Shown: positions 1 to 9,447 of the stretch, in pieces | Numbering within the stretch: position 1 is the first letter of the stretch | Layout of the letters: each line of letters begins with the position of its first letter | NCBI GenBank assembly: GCA_023091665.1 | Contig: JALJCQ010000031.1 | Coordinates: 62,001 to 126,000 of the forward strand | From: Pythium myriotylum | Lineage: Eukaryota > Oomycota > Peronosporomycetes > Pythiales > Pythiaceae | Length of the DNA stretch: 64,000 nt | Reading direction: 5' to 3' | Notes under the pieces: generated by a model | Told to the model about the DNA's origin: nothing | Seen by the model: the letters and a program-made list of their open reading frames with translations, nothing else | Database searches by the model: none | Translations under genes and position numbers: made by a program

Positions 1-799
1 GTCAGCATCCACCGCAAAGCCCCATTCGGCAAAACCGTCCGCTCCACCTGAATGTGGAGCGAGTACACGTCCAGCTGCATGGTCGCCTTGGCGGCGTCGG
101 GCACGCCTTCGGGGGTCTTGCAGAAGTCGTAGAGCTCATCGAGCAGGCGTTGCAGCTGCGAGAACTGCTGCATCTCCAGATAGAGCCGTCCGAGCTTGAC
201 GTTCATGCTGAACCAGAGACGCTCGTTGTTGAGGTCCTTGAGGCGGTCGAGCGTCATCTCGTACACCTACACACATGAAAGGTCCGGACTCGTGAGCATC
301 TAGATATCCTGCCAGACTGGGTGATCCGGCGGCACCGCACCTTGGTCACGTAGACTGCGCTTTCAGCGCCGGTCGCAGACGAGACAACGTCGAGAATCGA
401 CGAGATGGACTCGGTCGACTCGTTCCGAGTGACGTAGGGCAGGAACGCGAGCATGTGCTGGTAGTTGGTGAGCATGGCGTCCCACTTCTTGGCGCTCACC
501 GAGAGCTTGACGATGTTCTCGTAGGCCTGGAAGCTCCACTTGGCGTTCTCGGGCGCGTCCGAGAGCTGCTTCTCGAGCGCCACGACGCTCTCAAAGTACG
601 CGAGCGCCTGCGCGAGCTCGCCGCGCTGGCGAAAGTCCTCGGCCTCGTAGAACGTGTTCTCGAGCTCGATCTGCGCCTCTTTCGCGGCGTTGCGCTCGAC
701 GTCTGCCTCGTCTCCCGAGCCGCCGCCGCCGCTGCCGTCGTCGCTGCCCATCTGCTCGTCGCTGTCATACTCGTACTCGTACTCTTCGGAATCCGACAT
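1..799 (-). CDS. CSN2: COP9 signalosome complex subunit 2 (CSN2), N-terminal part
   Basis: CSN2 is a PCI-domain scaffold subunit of the COP9 signalosome, which removes NEDD8 from cullins and so controls cullin-RING ubiquitin ligases. Exon 1 (799-341, 153 codons) begins MSDSEEYEYEYDSDEQ, an acidic start typical of CSN2, followed by TPR-like helices including VTRNESTESISSILD, which matches the conserved CSN2 VTRNYSEKSINSILD segment. A GT-AG intron occupies 340-267 (74 nt). Exon 2 (266-1) reads VYEMTLDRLKDLNNERLWF, matching the family's TLEALKDAKNDRLWF region, and runs off the window edge, so the PCI domain lies outside. The exon junction is in phase 0. The assignment is confident from these motifs; only the N-terminal part is visible. 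Confidence 0.93.
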
Positions 800-994
800 C
801 TTCGCTTCCTCTCTGGAGGGATCTCACTGTATCAAAAAGCAAGGTGGGTTGACCCACTGCCACACCACGTGAACACCATTATTATGTAAAGTACACAATC
901 CAACGAACGTGTCGGATTGGCTGAAACTGAAAATTCGGTTCTAAAACCGGCCCTCACGGAGCAGCTCCCTCATTGTTGATTGACCAACGACCCC

Positions 995-1705
995 ATGCTC
1001 GAGCAGCTCAAGGCCAAGTCGGCGCAGACGGCGGCGCTCGCCAAGGACAAGGCCGCGCAGCTGAGCGTGCCGGCCTCGCTCAAGGAGGCGACGCTCAAGG
1101 GCTCGCAGGTGCTGCAGTCGCAGGCCAAGGCGGCCGCCAAGTCGCTCAACATCCCCGTGCGCTCGACGAGCGCCGCGAGCACGGCGGCCTCGGACTCGGA
1201 TCTCGAGAGCGACAAGCCCGGCGCGACGCCCAAGAACCAGGAGGAAGAAGGCCTGCTGGACGACTTTGCCGAGCAGTGCAAGCTCACCAAGCGCCAGCGG
1301 CTCTACGGCGCGCTCGGGTGCTACGTCTTTGGCGCCATGTGCGGCTTCCTCTCGACGCTCATGATGTGGGGCGGCCCCAAGCACGTCAAGCAGTTTGGAT
1401 TCTTCTACACGGTCGGCAACCTCGCGAGCATCGGCAGTTCGCTGTTTCTTGTCGGCCCCAAGAGACAGTTGCAAGTCATGTGCATGCCCGTTCGGCGAGT
1501 GGCGTGCTGCATCTGGATAGGGGCGATGGTGCTCACGCTGATCATCGCGTTCGGGTTTCCGAAGGCAGGCCCGCTCGTCATGCTGCTCGTGATGGTGCAG
1601 TATTGCGCCATGCTCTGGTACGGAGCGTCCTTTGTGCCGTACGGCCGCACTATCATCAAGAAGTGTCTAGGCAAAGCGGCAGGGCAGGTCAACGCAGCCG
1701 TGTGA
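995..1705 (+). CDS. SFT2: Sft2/Got1-type vesicle transport membrane protein
   Basis: This 236-residue protein belongs to the Sft2 family of small four-span Golgi proteins involved in retrograde transport and vesicle fusion at the Golgi. The N-terminal ~95 residues are a hydrophilic Ala/Lys/Ser-rich tail. The core then has the family hallmarks: LTKRQRLYGALGCYVFGAMC at the first membrane segment, a segment containing FFYTVGNLASIGSSLFLVGP, and two more hydrophobic segments ending near WYGASFVPYGR. NLASIGSSLFLVGP with the following Lys/Arg is the Sft2 signature. I chose the ATG at 995; the reading frame is open slightly upstream but only with a TTG. No intron is needed. It is divergently arranged with CSN2, about 195 bp away. 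Confidence 0.92.
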   Translation: MLEQLKAKSAQTAALAKDKAAQLSVPASLKEATLKGSQVLQSQAKAAAKSLNIPVRSTSAASTAASDSDLESDKPGATPKNQEEEGLLDDFAEQCKLTKRQRLYGALGCYVFGAMCGFLSTLMMWGGPKHVKQFGFFYTVGNLASIGSSLFLVGPKRQLQVMCMPVRRVACCIWIGAMVLTLIIAFGFPKAGPLVMLLVMVQYCAMLWYGASFVPYGRTIIKKCLGKAAGQVNAAV

Positions 1706-1782
1706 TAGCGATGACGAGCCCCCTATTTTTATTATCTACTCGAACTTTTTTTCCGACACTATCGCGTCTGTATGATAAGCGA

Positions 1783-2914
1783 CTAGTTTGCTCGCGCCTC
1801 GAGCCAGTGAACAAAGTCTTTCACGACGGTATCGCGAATGTGCGGCGGCTCATTGCTGAGGTCGTGGGCGCCGTCTGGATACGATCGGAACTCTTTGTCC
1901 TTGCTCGACGTCTTGCTGTGGAACTCCTCCGAGCCAGAGATGTGGCACACAAAGTCGGCGGTGCCGTGCTGCAGCAAGTACGGCGTGTCGATCAAATGGA
2001 TCTTGTCCTGGACGTACTCCATCGAGTCGAGAATCGCGAGGCCTGTGCCGATGCGCAGCCGGCCGTTGTAGAACATCGGGTCGGACCGCTTCATCTCGTC
2101 GACTAGCGCTGCCACTTCGGGCGACGAGTTCTTGCCTCGGTTTCCCTGTGCGATCGGCAGCTTGGGAGCGACCGCGCGCAGCACCTTGCCGATCTTCTCC
2201 ACGGCCGGAGACGGCCGTGACTTCTCGTGGATCTGAACGGCCGGGCACAAGATCACGGCGCCATCGACGAGTCCCTTCTCGATGCCGATCAGCACGCGGA
2301 TCACCATCAATCCACCGAGCGATCTAAATGCGCACACACATGTGTAAACGGGATCGTCAGAGAAAGCAATCTCAAGCAGAACCACACCACCATCACACGC
2401 ACCCGCCGTGGAGGAAAACCTTCTTGCCCTTGTACTTGTCGCGCGCGAGCTTGACGAGCTCAATCGCGTCTTCGACGATGTGCTCCATGCTCTCAAAGTA
2501 CCCGTGGCGCCCGTCGCTGCGCCCAAAGCCTTCGTGGTCGATGCCGGCGATGACAAAGCCGCTCTGGAGCAGCTCGACCATGAACGTGTTGTTGCGCGCG
2601 CTGTGCGAGTTCATGCCGTGGAGCACGACGACGACGCCCTTGGCGTTCGAGGCCGCAGCGTCCTCACCGACACGCTTGGGGTGCCAGAAGCGGTAGAAGA
2701 TGCGCGCGACTTGCTGGCGCGGCCGCGGTCGGTGGAGGAAGCCGGTCTCTTCCTTGCCGCCGGCCACGTGCTCGTCGAGGAACTGCTTCTCCACGTCTCG
2801 CAGCGGCAGCGCCACGCGCGCGTGGTGGCGCTCGACGCCCGGCCCGAAGAGCGCGAACGCGAGCGCCAGCAGCGCCGCGACGGCGCCCAGCACCCACGGC
2901 AGCGTCCAGAGCAT
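1783..2914 (-). CDS. Membrane-anchored monoglyceride-lipase-like alpha/beta hydrolase
   Basis: This is a two-exon gene: 2914-2403, a 79-nt GT-AG intron (2402-2324), then 2323-1783, encoding 350 residues. Splicing rebuilds the nucleophile elbow exactly at the junction: HGG at the end of exon 1 joins SLGGL to give the GxSxG motif GGSLG, with Ser about residue 172. HGMNSHS near residue 100 is the oxyanion HG region, HGTADFV supplies the probable catalytic Asp, and GAHDL the His. Residues about 3-26 are a hydrophobic membrane anchor. The fold and motif order fit the serine aminopeptidase S33 / monoacylglycerol lipase group, which hydrolyses monoacylglycerols or lysophospholipids. The exact substrate is not visible. 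The gene is head-to-head with SAE1, sharing a 216-bp promoter region. Confidence 0.88.
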
Positions 2915-3130
2915 CGCTCGATAATATCGACGTCATCATGAGTTGGGACCCCCCGGAGCCTTTCTCTCTCCCTCTTAAATCCATCTCCGTCGTGTGGTGC
3001 ACCCAACTATTCTCTTAAATCCGCCGCAAGTCGATGTGGTCCACACTTTGGCGCTCTCTCTTAAATCCGGGTCTAACTGCGCTTTTGGTGTTTTTGGCGG
3101 GGGAAATCCGAAGCAAGAAGGTGCCGGAAG
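2915..3130. promoter_or_regulatory. Divergent promoter region with three CTCTTAAATCC repeats
   Basis: This 216-bp interval separates two divergent genes and contains three exact copies of CTCTTAAATCC on the plus strand at 2972-2982, 3012-3022 and 3058-3068, spaced 40 and 46 bp apart. Three 11-bp matches in about 100 bp suggest a shared regulator-binding element or a local duplication. Function is inferred from position only. Confidence 0.5.
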
Positions 3131-4299
3131 ATGGGCGAGGAGGCGCGCTTCAGCGCGGCGGAGGCGGCCGTGTACGACCGGCAGATGCGGCTCTGGGGCG
3201 TGGAGGCGCAGAAGCGACTGCAGAGCTCCCACGTGCTGGTCAGCGGACTCGCGGCCGTGGGCGCCGAGCTCGTCAAGAACCTCGTGCTGTCGGGCATGAA
3301 CCTCACGGTCCACGACGCGGCGCCAGTCACGCCCGACGACGTGGCCTCGCAGTTCTTCTTCGCGCAGCAAGACCTCGGACAGAACGTGCGGTTTCCATTT
3401 GGCTTTTGAGTCGATAGTGAAGGAATGAACTGATGGTGGGGTGGTGTGCTGTGGTAGCGCGCCGAAGCGAGTCTCGCGCGCGTGCGCGACCTCAACCCGC
3501 TCGTGACCGTGGAGAGCGAGACGCGGCCGCTCGAGCAGCTCAGCGACGACGACATCAAGCGCTTCACGGTCGTCTGTCTCGTGGGCGCGACGCAGGCCGT
3601 CGAGGTGCGTCGCTGGGACGCAGGCTTGTCGTGGGGGTTGTGTCGCGCTGATATGTGCTTCTGGTTTCTATGTGCAGCGCCGCTTCGACGCGGTCTGTCG
3701 CGCGCACGGCATCGCGTTCTTCACAGCACGCACGTTCGGCTATGACGGCGTCGTCTTCGCGGACCTCGCGCGCCACACGTACCGTCGCACGCCGTCGGGC
3801 GAGAACGCGGCGCCGAGCGAGCCCGTGGTCGTCGAGTTCCCGTCGCTGCAGGACGCCGAGCAGGTCCAGTGGGCGTCGCTGCAGAGCACGCGCAAGCGCG
3901 GACCGCAGATCCCGCGCGTCTTTATCAAGAGCCAGTGTACGCTTTTCGTAGTCTTTGTCATTATCCTATGTGGGCTGAGTTGTATGTGATGTGTGAGCAG
4001 TGCTCCAGAACTACCGAAGTGCCCACGGTGTCGACGCCATCTCGGCCGACCACGCTGACGCATTCGTGGGCTTTGCACAGCAGCAGCTCGAAGCCCAAGG
4101 CTTGGCCGCCGACTTCTTCTCGGCAGATGAACTCGCGACGCTCGCGGCGGTTGCCGAGGTGGACCTCGTTCCCGTCACGGCCATTGTCGCGGGCATCCTG
4201 GGACAGGAAGTGATCAAGGCCATCTCCCAGAAGGACGAGCCAATCTGCAACTATTTTTTCTTTGACGGTGAAGCCGGCACCGTGCGACGCATTGGGTAA
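3131..4299 (+). CDS. AOS1: SUMO-activating enzyme subunit 1 (Aos1/SAE1)
   Basis: Aos1 pairs with Uba2 to form the SUMO E1 enzyme; Aos1 lacks the catalytic cysteine and supports adenylation. Four exons fit: 3131-3385, 3458-3604, 3678-3936 and 4001-4299, with GT-AG introns of 72, 73 and 64 nt. They encode 319 residues, close to the family length. Landmarks are YDRQMRLWGVEAQKRLQ at the N terminus, the degenerate nucleotide-binding loop VSGLAAVGAELVKN, GQN joined to RAEASLARVRDLNPLV across intron 1 (the conserved E1 N-R-A-E-A and LNP motifs), FGYDGVVFADL, and PVTAIVAGILGQEVIKAIS in the C-terminal part. All exon phases agree. It could be confused with other E1-like proteins, but length and motifs favour Aos1. 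Confidence 0.9.
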
Positions 4300-4534
4300 G
4301 CTCCACTCGATTGATGGACGAACAGTAATACAGTAAACGGTGTGCAAGCAGACAGATCGAGTGAGCTGTAGTATGTTTTACGGGCACGTAGCGAGGTGGC
4401 TTGGCAAATGGTATATTGTAGGCGTCAAGATCCGATGGCAAGTATATAACGGTTAGCGACTGTTCCGGTGAACCGACTTCATATCCAAAATCGACATGGT
4501 GAAGCTCAGGGGCTGAATCAAGCTCGTGTCCGAC

Positions 4535-7500
4535 ATGTCAACGGCTCTCGCGGCTGCGCGGGCCAAGACTAAGGGCAAGCGTATGCTGCGGGAGGCGCTC
4601 GAGGGTTACGGCGAGGTTGCGTACACGCTGTCCGAGTGGAACTCAATCAAGCACCAGGCTGAGCGCGACGGCAAGTGGCGATGGAAAGCCAGCGATGCGA
4701 CTGCGACCTTGGCAGCAGTGAAAGACAGGATTCAAAAAGATGTAACGCAGGAGCTACTCGATCTGAAGTTTGCAACAGATTTGGAAGCGGTGATGGCCGC
4801 TGAGCTTCGCACCGAGGGCAAGACCAAGAAAGAGAACACTGACGCAGCGGGTTCTAACCAGTGCGCGTGGCGGGAGCGGATCAGCGGGAAACAGTTTGCG
4901 TGCACAAACGATCTGCCGCTTGAGAGAGGAAAGAGAGGGCGTAGAGACACGAAAGGGATACCTGAGAATGAACTGGACAAGCAGCACCGTTTGTGCAAGT
5001 GGCATGCGCGCGAATGTGGCTACAGTGACCACCCGATAGAGAAGAGCCGCGCGATCGAGATTCCGAACGACCAAGGGTACTGCCTTCACTGTTATGAGTC
5101 GACTGCACTCGGAGAGCGCGGAACGTTACAAAAGGCACCACCACGTGTACCGTTGACCAAGATCCCAGGTGTGTGCGAGGTCAACTTGAAGCGGAGCGTG
5201 CTGCGGGAGAGTGTGCTAAAAGGGGGCAAGCGTCGAAAGGGAGAGGTTGACGCTGACGGCCTCTCACGACGGCTGACGGCGAAAAGCGCGTGTGCTTGGG
5301 AAAAAGAGCACAGTGAAAGTGCTTTCATTTGGCAGTGCCGCAACTTCGTGGCGATGCACCCGACACTACGTGGTGCGTATTTGCCTTTTTGTGGATACCA
5401 CGCTCCTCGTTGCATACTAGAGTATGGAGGATTTCGCAAGAAAACGGCCTCTTGCCCACCAATCGACCGTCGTAACCCATTCGGGATGTGCCGCAACCAC
5501 GTCGAAGCACACCTGAGCACACTGACCTTTGAATCTCGTGCGAAGTGCGTCTTTGCCGACTCGGACTTTGACGTTCCAGGGATCATCGAGTGCCGTCGTG
5601 ACCGTCTGAAGCCCAAATCGAAGCGTCATCCCCTCGCACCAAAAGACCCGCCGCCATCGTCGGGAGCGATTCTCGACCTCGATGCGGCACTAGATCGATT
5701 TGTCGTTGTGAAAGCCCACATGAATCCAAGTCGATGGGACCGATTCCGCCATCAGTGGATTGCAGCACAACTTGCCGTCATGGGAACGATCAATGCGACC
5801 CTAGGCCCAGCTATCTCCGGCTTCCTGAATCATTCGAATCCTGTCTCAGCGTTGCTGAAGGAGGCAATCTGGCGGTTCCAATTCATGCGAAGGGGTGACG
5901 CAGTCGCTACTCGCGTTCAGCGTATATTCCGAGGGAAACGAGCACGGCGACGAGTGCGAGCGATGAGCTTTGAGCAAGCGGCGTTGAGGCGAATGCGTGC
6001 GTGCGTGAAGATCCAGCGCATCGCCCGTGGATTTCTCGGGCGTCTCGCGTTTGCTCACGAGGTAGAAGCGGTCAAAGCTGCTGTGCCAAATATTCAGCGC
6101 ATCGTACGTGGTGGTCTTGGAAGGCTGCGAACTCGGCGGCTCCGCGCGACACTCTGTCTCCAGCGCAATTTCCGAGCTTATCGACAGCGCTGCTTTGCCT
6201 GGGCACTGCGAGAAGAAATCGAGTACATGCGCGCGTTACAGCGTCAGGCAGACGCCAATTACCAAGAAATGCTCGTCCAACTGGAAGCCTTTAGACGCGT
6301 GCGAGCCCGCCGGGTTCTGCGAGCTCATGTTGCGAGGTGGCGACGGCGCAAGGAAGAGCAAGCCCGTTTGGCGTACGAGCGACTACAGGCGCTTCTCTCG
6401 GCTATCAAGGTTCAGCGCGCCTTCAGGCGGCACCAACACTACAAGCAGCTCAAGTTGCGGTACGTTAGTGCGCAGCAGATCCAGAAACGCGTCCGCGGAT
6501 GGCTTACTCGTCACATGTGGAGAGACGACCCTGGATTGCTGTGGACCACCAGCTTCATCCGAGTCGAATCTGGATTCAAATACGGCAAGGTCATTGTGCT
6601 TTCTCAGCCAACTGGTTCGTACGCGTATCCAACTCTCCGAATTCGTATGCAGTATGGGGCACTCGCAATTCAGCGTGCCTACCGTGGCTTTATGGGACGT
6701 CTGGTCGCCAACATGCGATGGGTGGCGATGCTGAAACGGTGGGAGTGGCTCAGCCTGGATAGCACAGGAGAGTCAACAGACAGCATGACGCTCGGACACC
6801 AGCGGTACGGGTTCCTACTACCTTCGTATAACTACCATCACGAGAAGCGACGACATATGCTCCCGATCAAACGAGGCATCAAACCCGATCGCGGCTTCGC
6901 ATACAAATACCAAAGCATACTCGAGCTGATTCAGGACCGCGACGGCAAGCGGGCGTGGAGTTTAGCGAAAGAGGAGAAGTGGAAGCGAAACAAAGCCAAG
7001 TCGCTGTTACTGAAAAGGAGTGAAAGTGCAGATACTCCTGGGAAGGAAACACGACACAAGGCTGGAGAAGTGGTGGACGAGAAAGCAGTCGGGATTGCCC
7101 ATGCAATATTCCCCGTTGGTTGTCTCGTTCTCGTCGCATCGACAAACCGCCGAGACAGCAAGCGATATCACAAAGCCAGAGTCACTGCTGTTCACTGTGA
7201 CCCTACACGCGAGAGCAATGCATCAACAGTGGACGTCGAGTATCTCAACAGTTTCCTCTCGATACGTGGCGTGCGGATGTACAACGAACCTCACGTGCCA
7301 CTCACTCGACTGCATCCTGCTGGCCCCATGACTCAAGACGAAGGACTCCATCGACCAGGCCGCCGTTCAGTGGGAAAACTCATTGAAAGTGCCATCCAAC
7401 AGCTGAAGGCCGAGATCCAGGCTAGCAAAGAGATGGGATTCGGCAAAAGCAAGATCCCAATAATTGATGAACCTTCATCGATAGCTCTTGCCACAATTGA

Positions 7501-9310
7501 CGAGATCGCTGATCGCTTACGGGATGACGACCCTCATACTGATTTGCTCATCGACCAACGCGACTTTGTTAACTTTGTTTTTAAGAACTCCGCGATCTTG
7601 CGGATCAAGTGGCTCCAAGTCATCGACCACATCCGACGTGGGACACGAGAAAAGGAGCTTCCACCGCTTCCGCCGTCACCTGTTCAAGCGAATTTTCCAC
7701 TTACACCCAGCCTTTTGTCGTTCTACCGTGAGTTTGGATTCGACGCTGTCAAAAAAATGCAACATGTCATTTCGATGCCCGATCGAGCTGGCGAGATCGA
7801 AGTGAGAATGACTCAGTTGGGTTTCCTGCACGATCCGAGCACCAACATTCGAGACCAATTGAAAGACCAAACCGGATGTAGAAATCAACGCCCGCAAACG
7901 ACTCCATCACAAGTCGAGACCGATAAAGAAAAGAAGACAAGGGGCCAGACACGAGATGACCTCGCAGTCGCTGATCTGGCAGCCACGACTCCGTCATCGG
8001 CGCAAGACCTTCACCGTCTTATTTATGAGCTGAAGACGCTTCCGCGCGAGCGACACCGCGAGAAGATTATCGAAGTAACAACGCGCCATGCACGATCATT
8101 TATCTGCGGCTTTCCCGCATGCGGTCGCTGCTTCTCGTCGCACGAAGCTGCACGTCTCCACCAGGAGGGCGTCCACTTGCATCAGCGTCGGCTCGCGACA
8201 GCAGCGCCCATGATCGACCAGTATCTTCATGCCTATTGGCCGCCTACTAGTCCGTGGAACCAAGAACACAATCGATCGTTTGCGCCGTCGGTCGGGTATT
8301 ATCGTTGTTCCCACGCAGAGTGCGATGGCCGTGATGGCCAGTTTCGAACGCGTCGAGAATTGCAGCGGCATATGCTGAAGGTTCACCGTGTTCACTCTCC
8401 ATGTTCGATCGACCCGACGATCGAACGACAAGACCGAGCAAACACTGTCCCACTAAGATCTGAGGCTGCCGTTTCGTCCCAGATCTGGCTCGGCACTTAC
8501 GTGCTGTGTCGCAACTATCTCGAGAAGAGAATTGACGGATTCCGACCGACGGCGTCTTGGCATGGCAGTGATGAGATCCACTGCGATGTTCACCATTTAT
8601 CACAAGCTGACCCCGAACGCTGTCGCGATTGTTTTGCTCGCTCACGACGTATCATTTTACCGTGTCGACTCTATAAGGCTGTGGCGCTGCCTGGTTCACG
8701 TGTGTCGTGCCCAACGCAACAGCATCTCGATGGTAATGAAGAGAGCTTGAACGTGGAGGGGTACGTGATTTTCAGCGTCGAGGACCCACTTCTGTGCCCA
8801 GTCGTCCGAGAACACGATCTAATTTCGCTCGATGAGGGTGACAAAGATCGCAAGAAAAGACTCGCTCGACTGTACGCCAGCCGCAAGGTCAAGCAGCACG
8901 ACTTTCAGAATACTGCATCGGTGCTCGTGGCATTGCGACTGCTGGCGTTGTGCCGTGACGCAAATGGCGTGAGCTGGGTCATTGGCCAAGTGTTTCAACC
9001 TGTCCCTCTTCCACTTCAGACTCGATCTGATTCCGTATTAACGCCTTCGACGGCTGACAGCTATGAGGTCACGCTGGACGAAGCCCACATCGTAGCTGCA
9101 GTGCTTGACGACGTACGCGCTGTCTGTATCGTCCATCGCTGTGGCAAGACCGAGTTTTTGCGCAAACACTTTCGCAGAGATGACCCAACAGAGATGCGAA
9201 AGCTTGGCGAACAACGAGCAAAAACAAGCACGGGCCATCGTTATCTTCGCGTGACGCTCGAAAGGTTTTGGCGCGATGGCGTTGTCCATGATGAGAACGA
9301 CGACGTGTGA
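4535..9310 (+). CDS. Large IQ-motif protein with Cys/His-rich, Tudor-like and C2H2 zinc-finger segments
   Basis: This is a single open frame of 1,591 residues; the ATG at 4535 is chosen because the frame further upstream opens only at a GTG. I do not recognise the protein as a whole. Residues ~105-400 hold several Cys/His clusters (CKWHARECG, FCGYHAPRC, GMCRNHVEAH) that recall C3H-C3H putative DNA-binding fingers. About six IQ-like motifs follow between ~450 and ~730 (for example KIQRIARGFLGRL, QKRVRGWLTR, AIQRAYRGFMGRL), which normally bind calmodulin or myosin-type light chains. Residues ~860-920 (PVGCLVLVASTN...YHKARVTAV) resemble a Tudor/agenet barrel. Two C2H2 fingers lie near 1190-1216 and 1256-1284 (CGFPACGRCF...HQEGVH and CSHAECDG...HMLKVH). 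A calcium-responsive nuclear or cytoskeletal scaffold is possible but unproven. Confidence 0.75.
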   Translation: MSTALAAARAKTKGKRMLREALEGYGEVAYTLSEWNSIKHQAERDGKWRWKASDATATLAAVKDRIQKDVTQELLDLKFATDLEAVMAAELRTEGKTKKENTDAAGSNQCAWRERISGKQFACTNDLPLERGKRGRRDTKGIPENELDKQHRLCKWHARECGYSDHPIEKSRAIEIPNDQGYCLHCYESTALGERGTLQKAPPRVPLTKIPGVCEVNLKRSVLRESVLKGGKRRKGEVDADGLSRRLTAKSACAWEKEHSESAFIWQCRNFVAMHPTLRGAYLPFCGYHAPRCILEYGGFRKKTASCPPIDRRNPFGMCRNHVEAHLSTLTFESRAKCVFADSDFDVPGIIECRRDRLKPKSKRHPLAPKDPPPSSGAILDLDAALDRFVVVKAHMNPSRWDRFRHQWIAAQLAVMGTINATLGPAISGFLNHSNPVSALLKEAIWRFQFMRRGDAVATRVQRIFRGKRARRRVRAMSFEQAALRRMRACVKIQRIARGFLGRLAFAHEVEAVKAAVPNIQRIVRGGLGRLRTRRLRATLCLQRNFRAYRQRCFAWALREEIEYMRALQRQADANYQEMLVQLEAFRRVRARRVLRAHVARWRRRKEEQARLAYERLQALLSAIKVQRAFRRHQHYKQLKLRYVSAQQIQKRVRGWLTRHMWRDDPGLLWTTSFIRVESGFKYGKVIVLSQPTGSYAYPTLRIRMQYGALAIQRAYRGFMGRLVANMRWVAMLKRWEWLSLDSTGESTDSMTLGHQRYGFLLPSYNYHHEKRRHMLPIKRGIKPDRGFAYKYQSILELIQDRDGKRAWSLAKEEKWKRNKAKSLLLKRSESADTPGKETRHKAGEVVDEKAVGIAHAIFPVGCLVLVASTNRRDSKRYHKARVTAVHCDPTRESNASTVDVEYLNSFLSIRGVRMYNEPHVPLTRLHPAGPMTQDEGLHRPGRRSVGKLIESAIQQLKAEIQASKEMGFGKSKIPIIDEPSSIALATIDEIADRLRDDDPHTDLLIDQRDFVNFVFKNSAILRIKWLQVIDHIRRGTREKELPPLPPSPVQANFPLTPSLLSFYREFGFDAVKKMQHVISMPDRAGEIEVRMTQLGFLHDPSTNIRDQLKDQTGCRNQRPQTTPSQVETDKEKKTRGQTRDDLAVADLAATTPSSAQDLHRLIYELKTLPRERHREKIIEVTTRHARSFICGFPACGRCFSSHEAARLHQEGVHLHQRRLATAAPMIDQYLHAYWPPTSPWNQEHNRSFAPSVGYYRCSHAECDGRDGQFRTRRELQRHMLKVHRVHSPCSIDPTIERQDRANTVPLRSEAAVSSQIWLGTYVLCRNYLEKRIDGFRPTASWHGSDEIHCDVHHLSQADPERCRDCFARSRRIILPCRLYKAVALPGSRVSCPTQQHLDGNEESLNVEGYVIFSVEDPLLCPVVREHDLISLDEGDKDRKKRLARLYASRKVKQHDFQNTASVLVALRLLALCRDANGVSWVIGQVFQPVPLPLQTRSDSVLTPSTADSYEVTLDEAHIVAAVLDDVRAVCIVHRCGKTEFLRKHFRRDDPTEMRKLGEQRAKTSTGHRYLRVTLERFWRDGVVHDENDDV

Positions 9311-9394
9311 CGAAACGGATATCACCCCGTGGGACTGACAAAGTCTGATTTTGTGGGAGCGAGAGTTGGGACGTTGAGCCCTCTCGACCCATGA

Positions 9395-9413
9395 TCTCAT
9401 TCGGCGATTCACC
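9395..9413 (+). promoter_or_regulatory. Oomycete-type initiator element
   Basis: TCTCATTCGGCGATTCACC resembles the oomycete initiator plus flanking-promoter-region consensus (YCATTYY then CAWTTT). It lies 53 bp upstream of the protease ATG, an expected position for the transcription start. Confidence 0.5.
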
Positions 9414-9447
9414 TTGACTAGCCCACAACCTCCTCGCCCTCAACAAC

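Noticed and set aside
973..2106. Long plus-strand open frame overlapping the SFT2 and lipase genes
   Set aside because: It is an off-frame reading of GC-rich coding sequence; two well-supported genes explain the region.
2408..2941. Antisense open frame over lipase exon 1
   Set aside because: It is a shadow of the lipase coding sequence with low-complexity composition and no motif.
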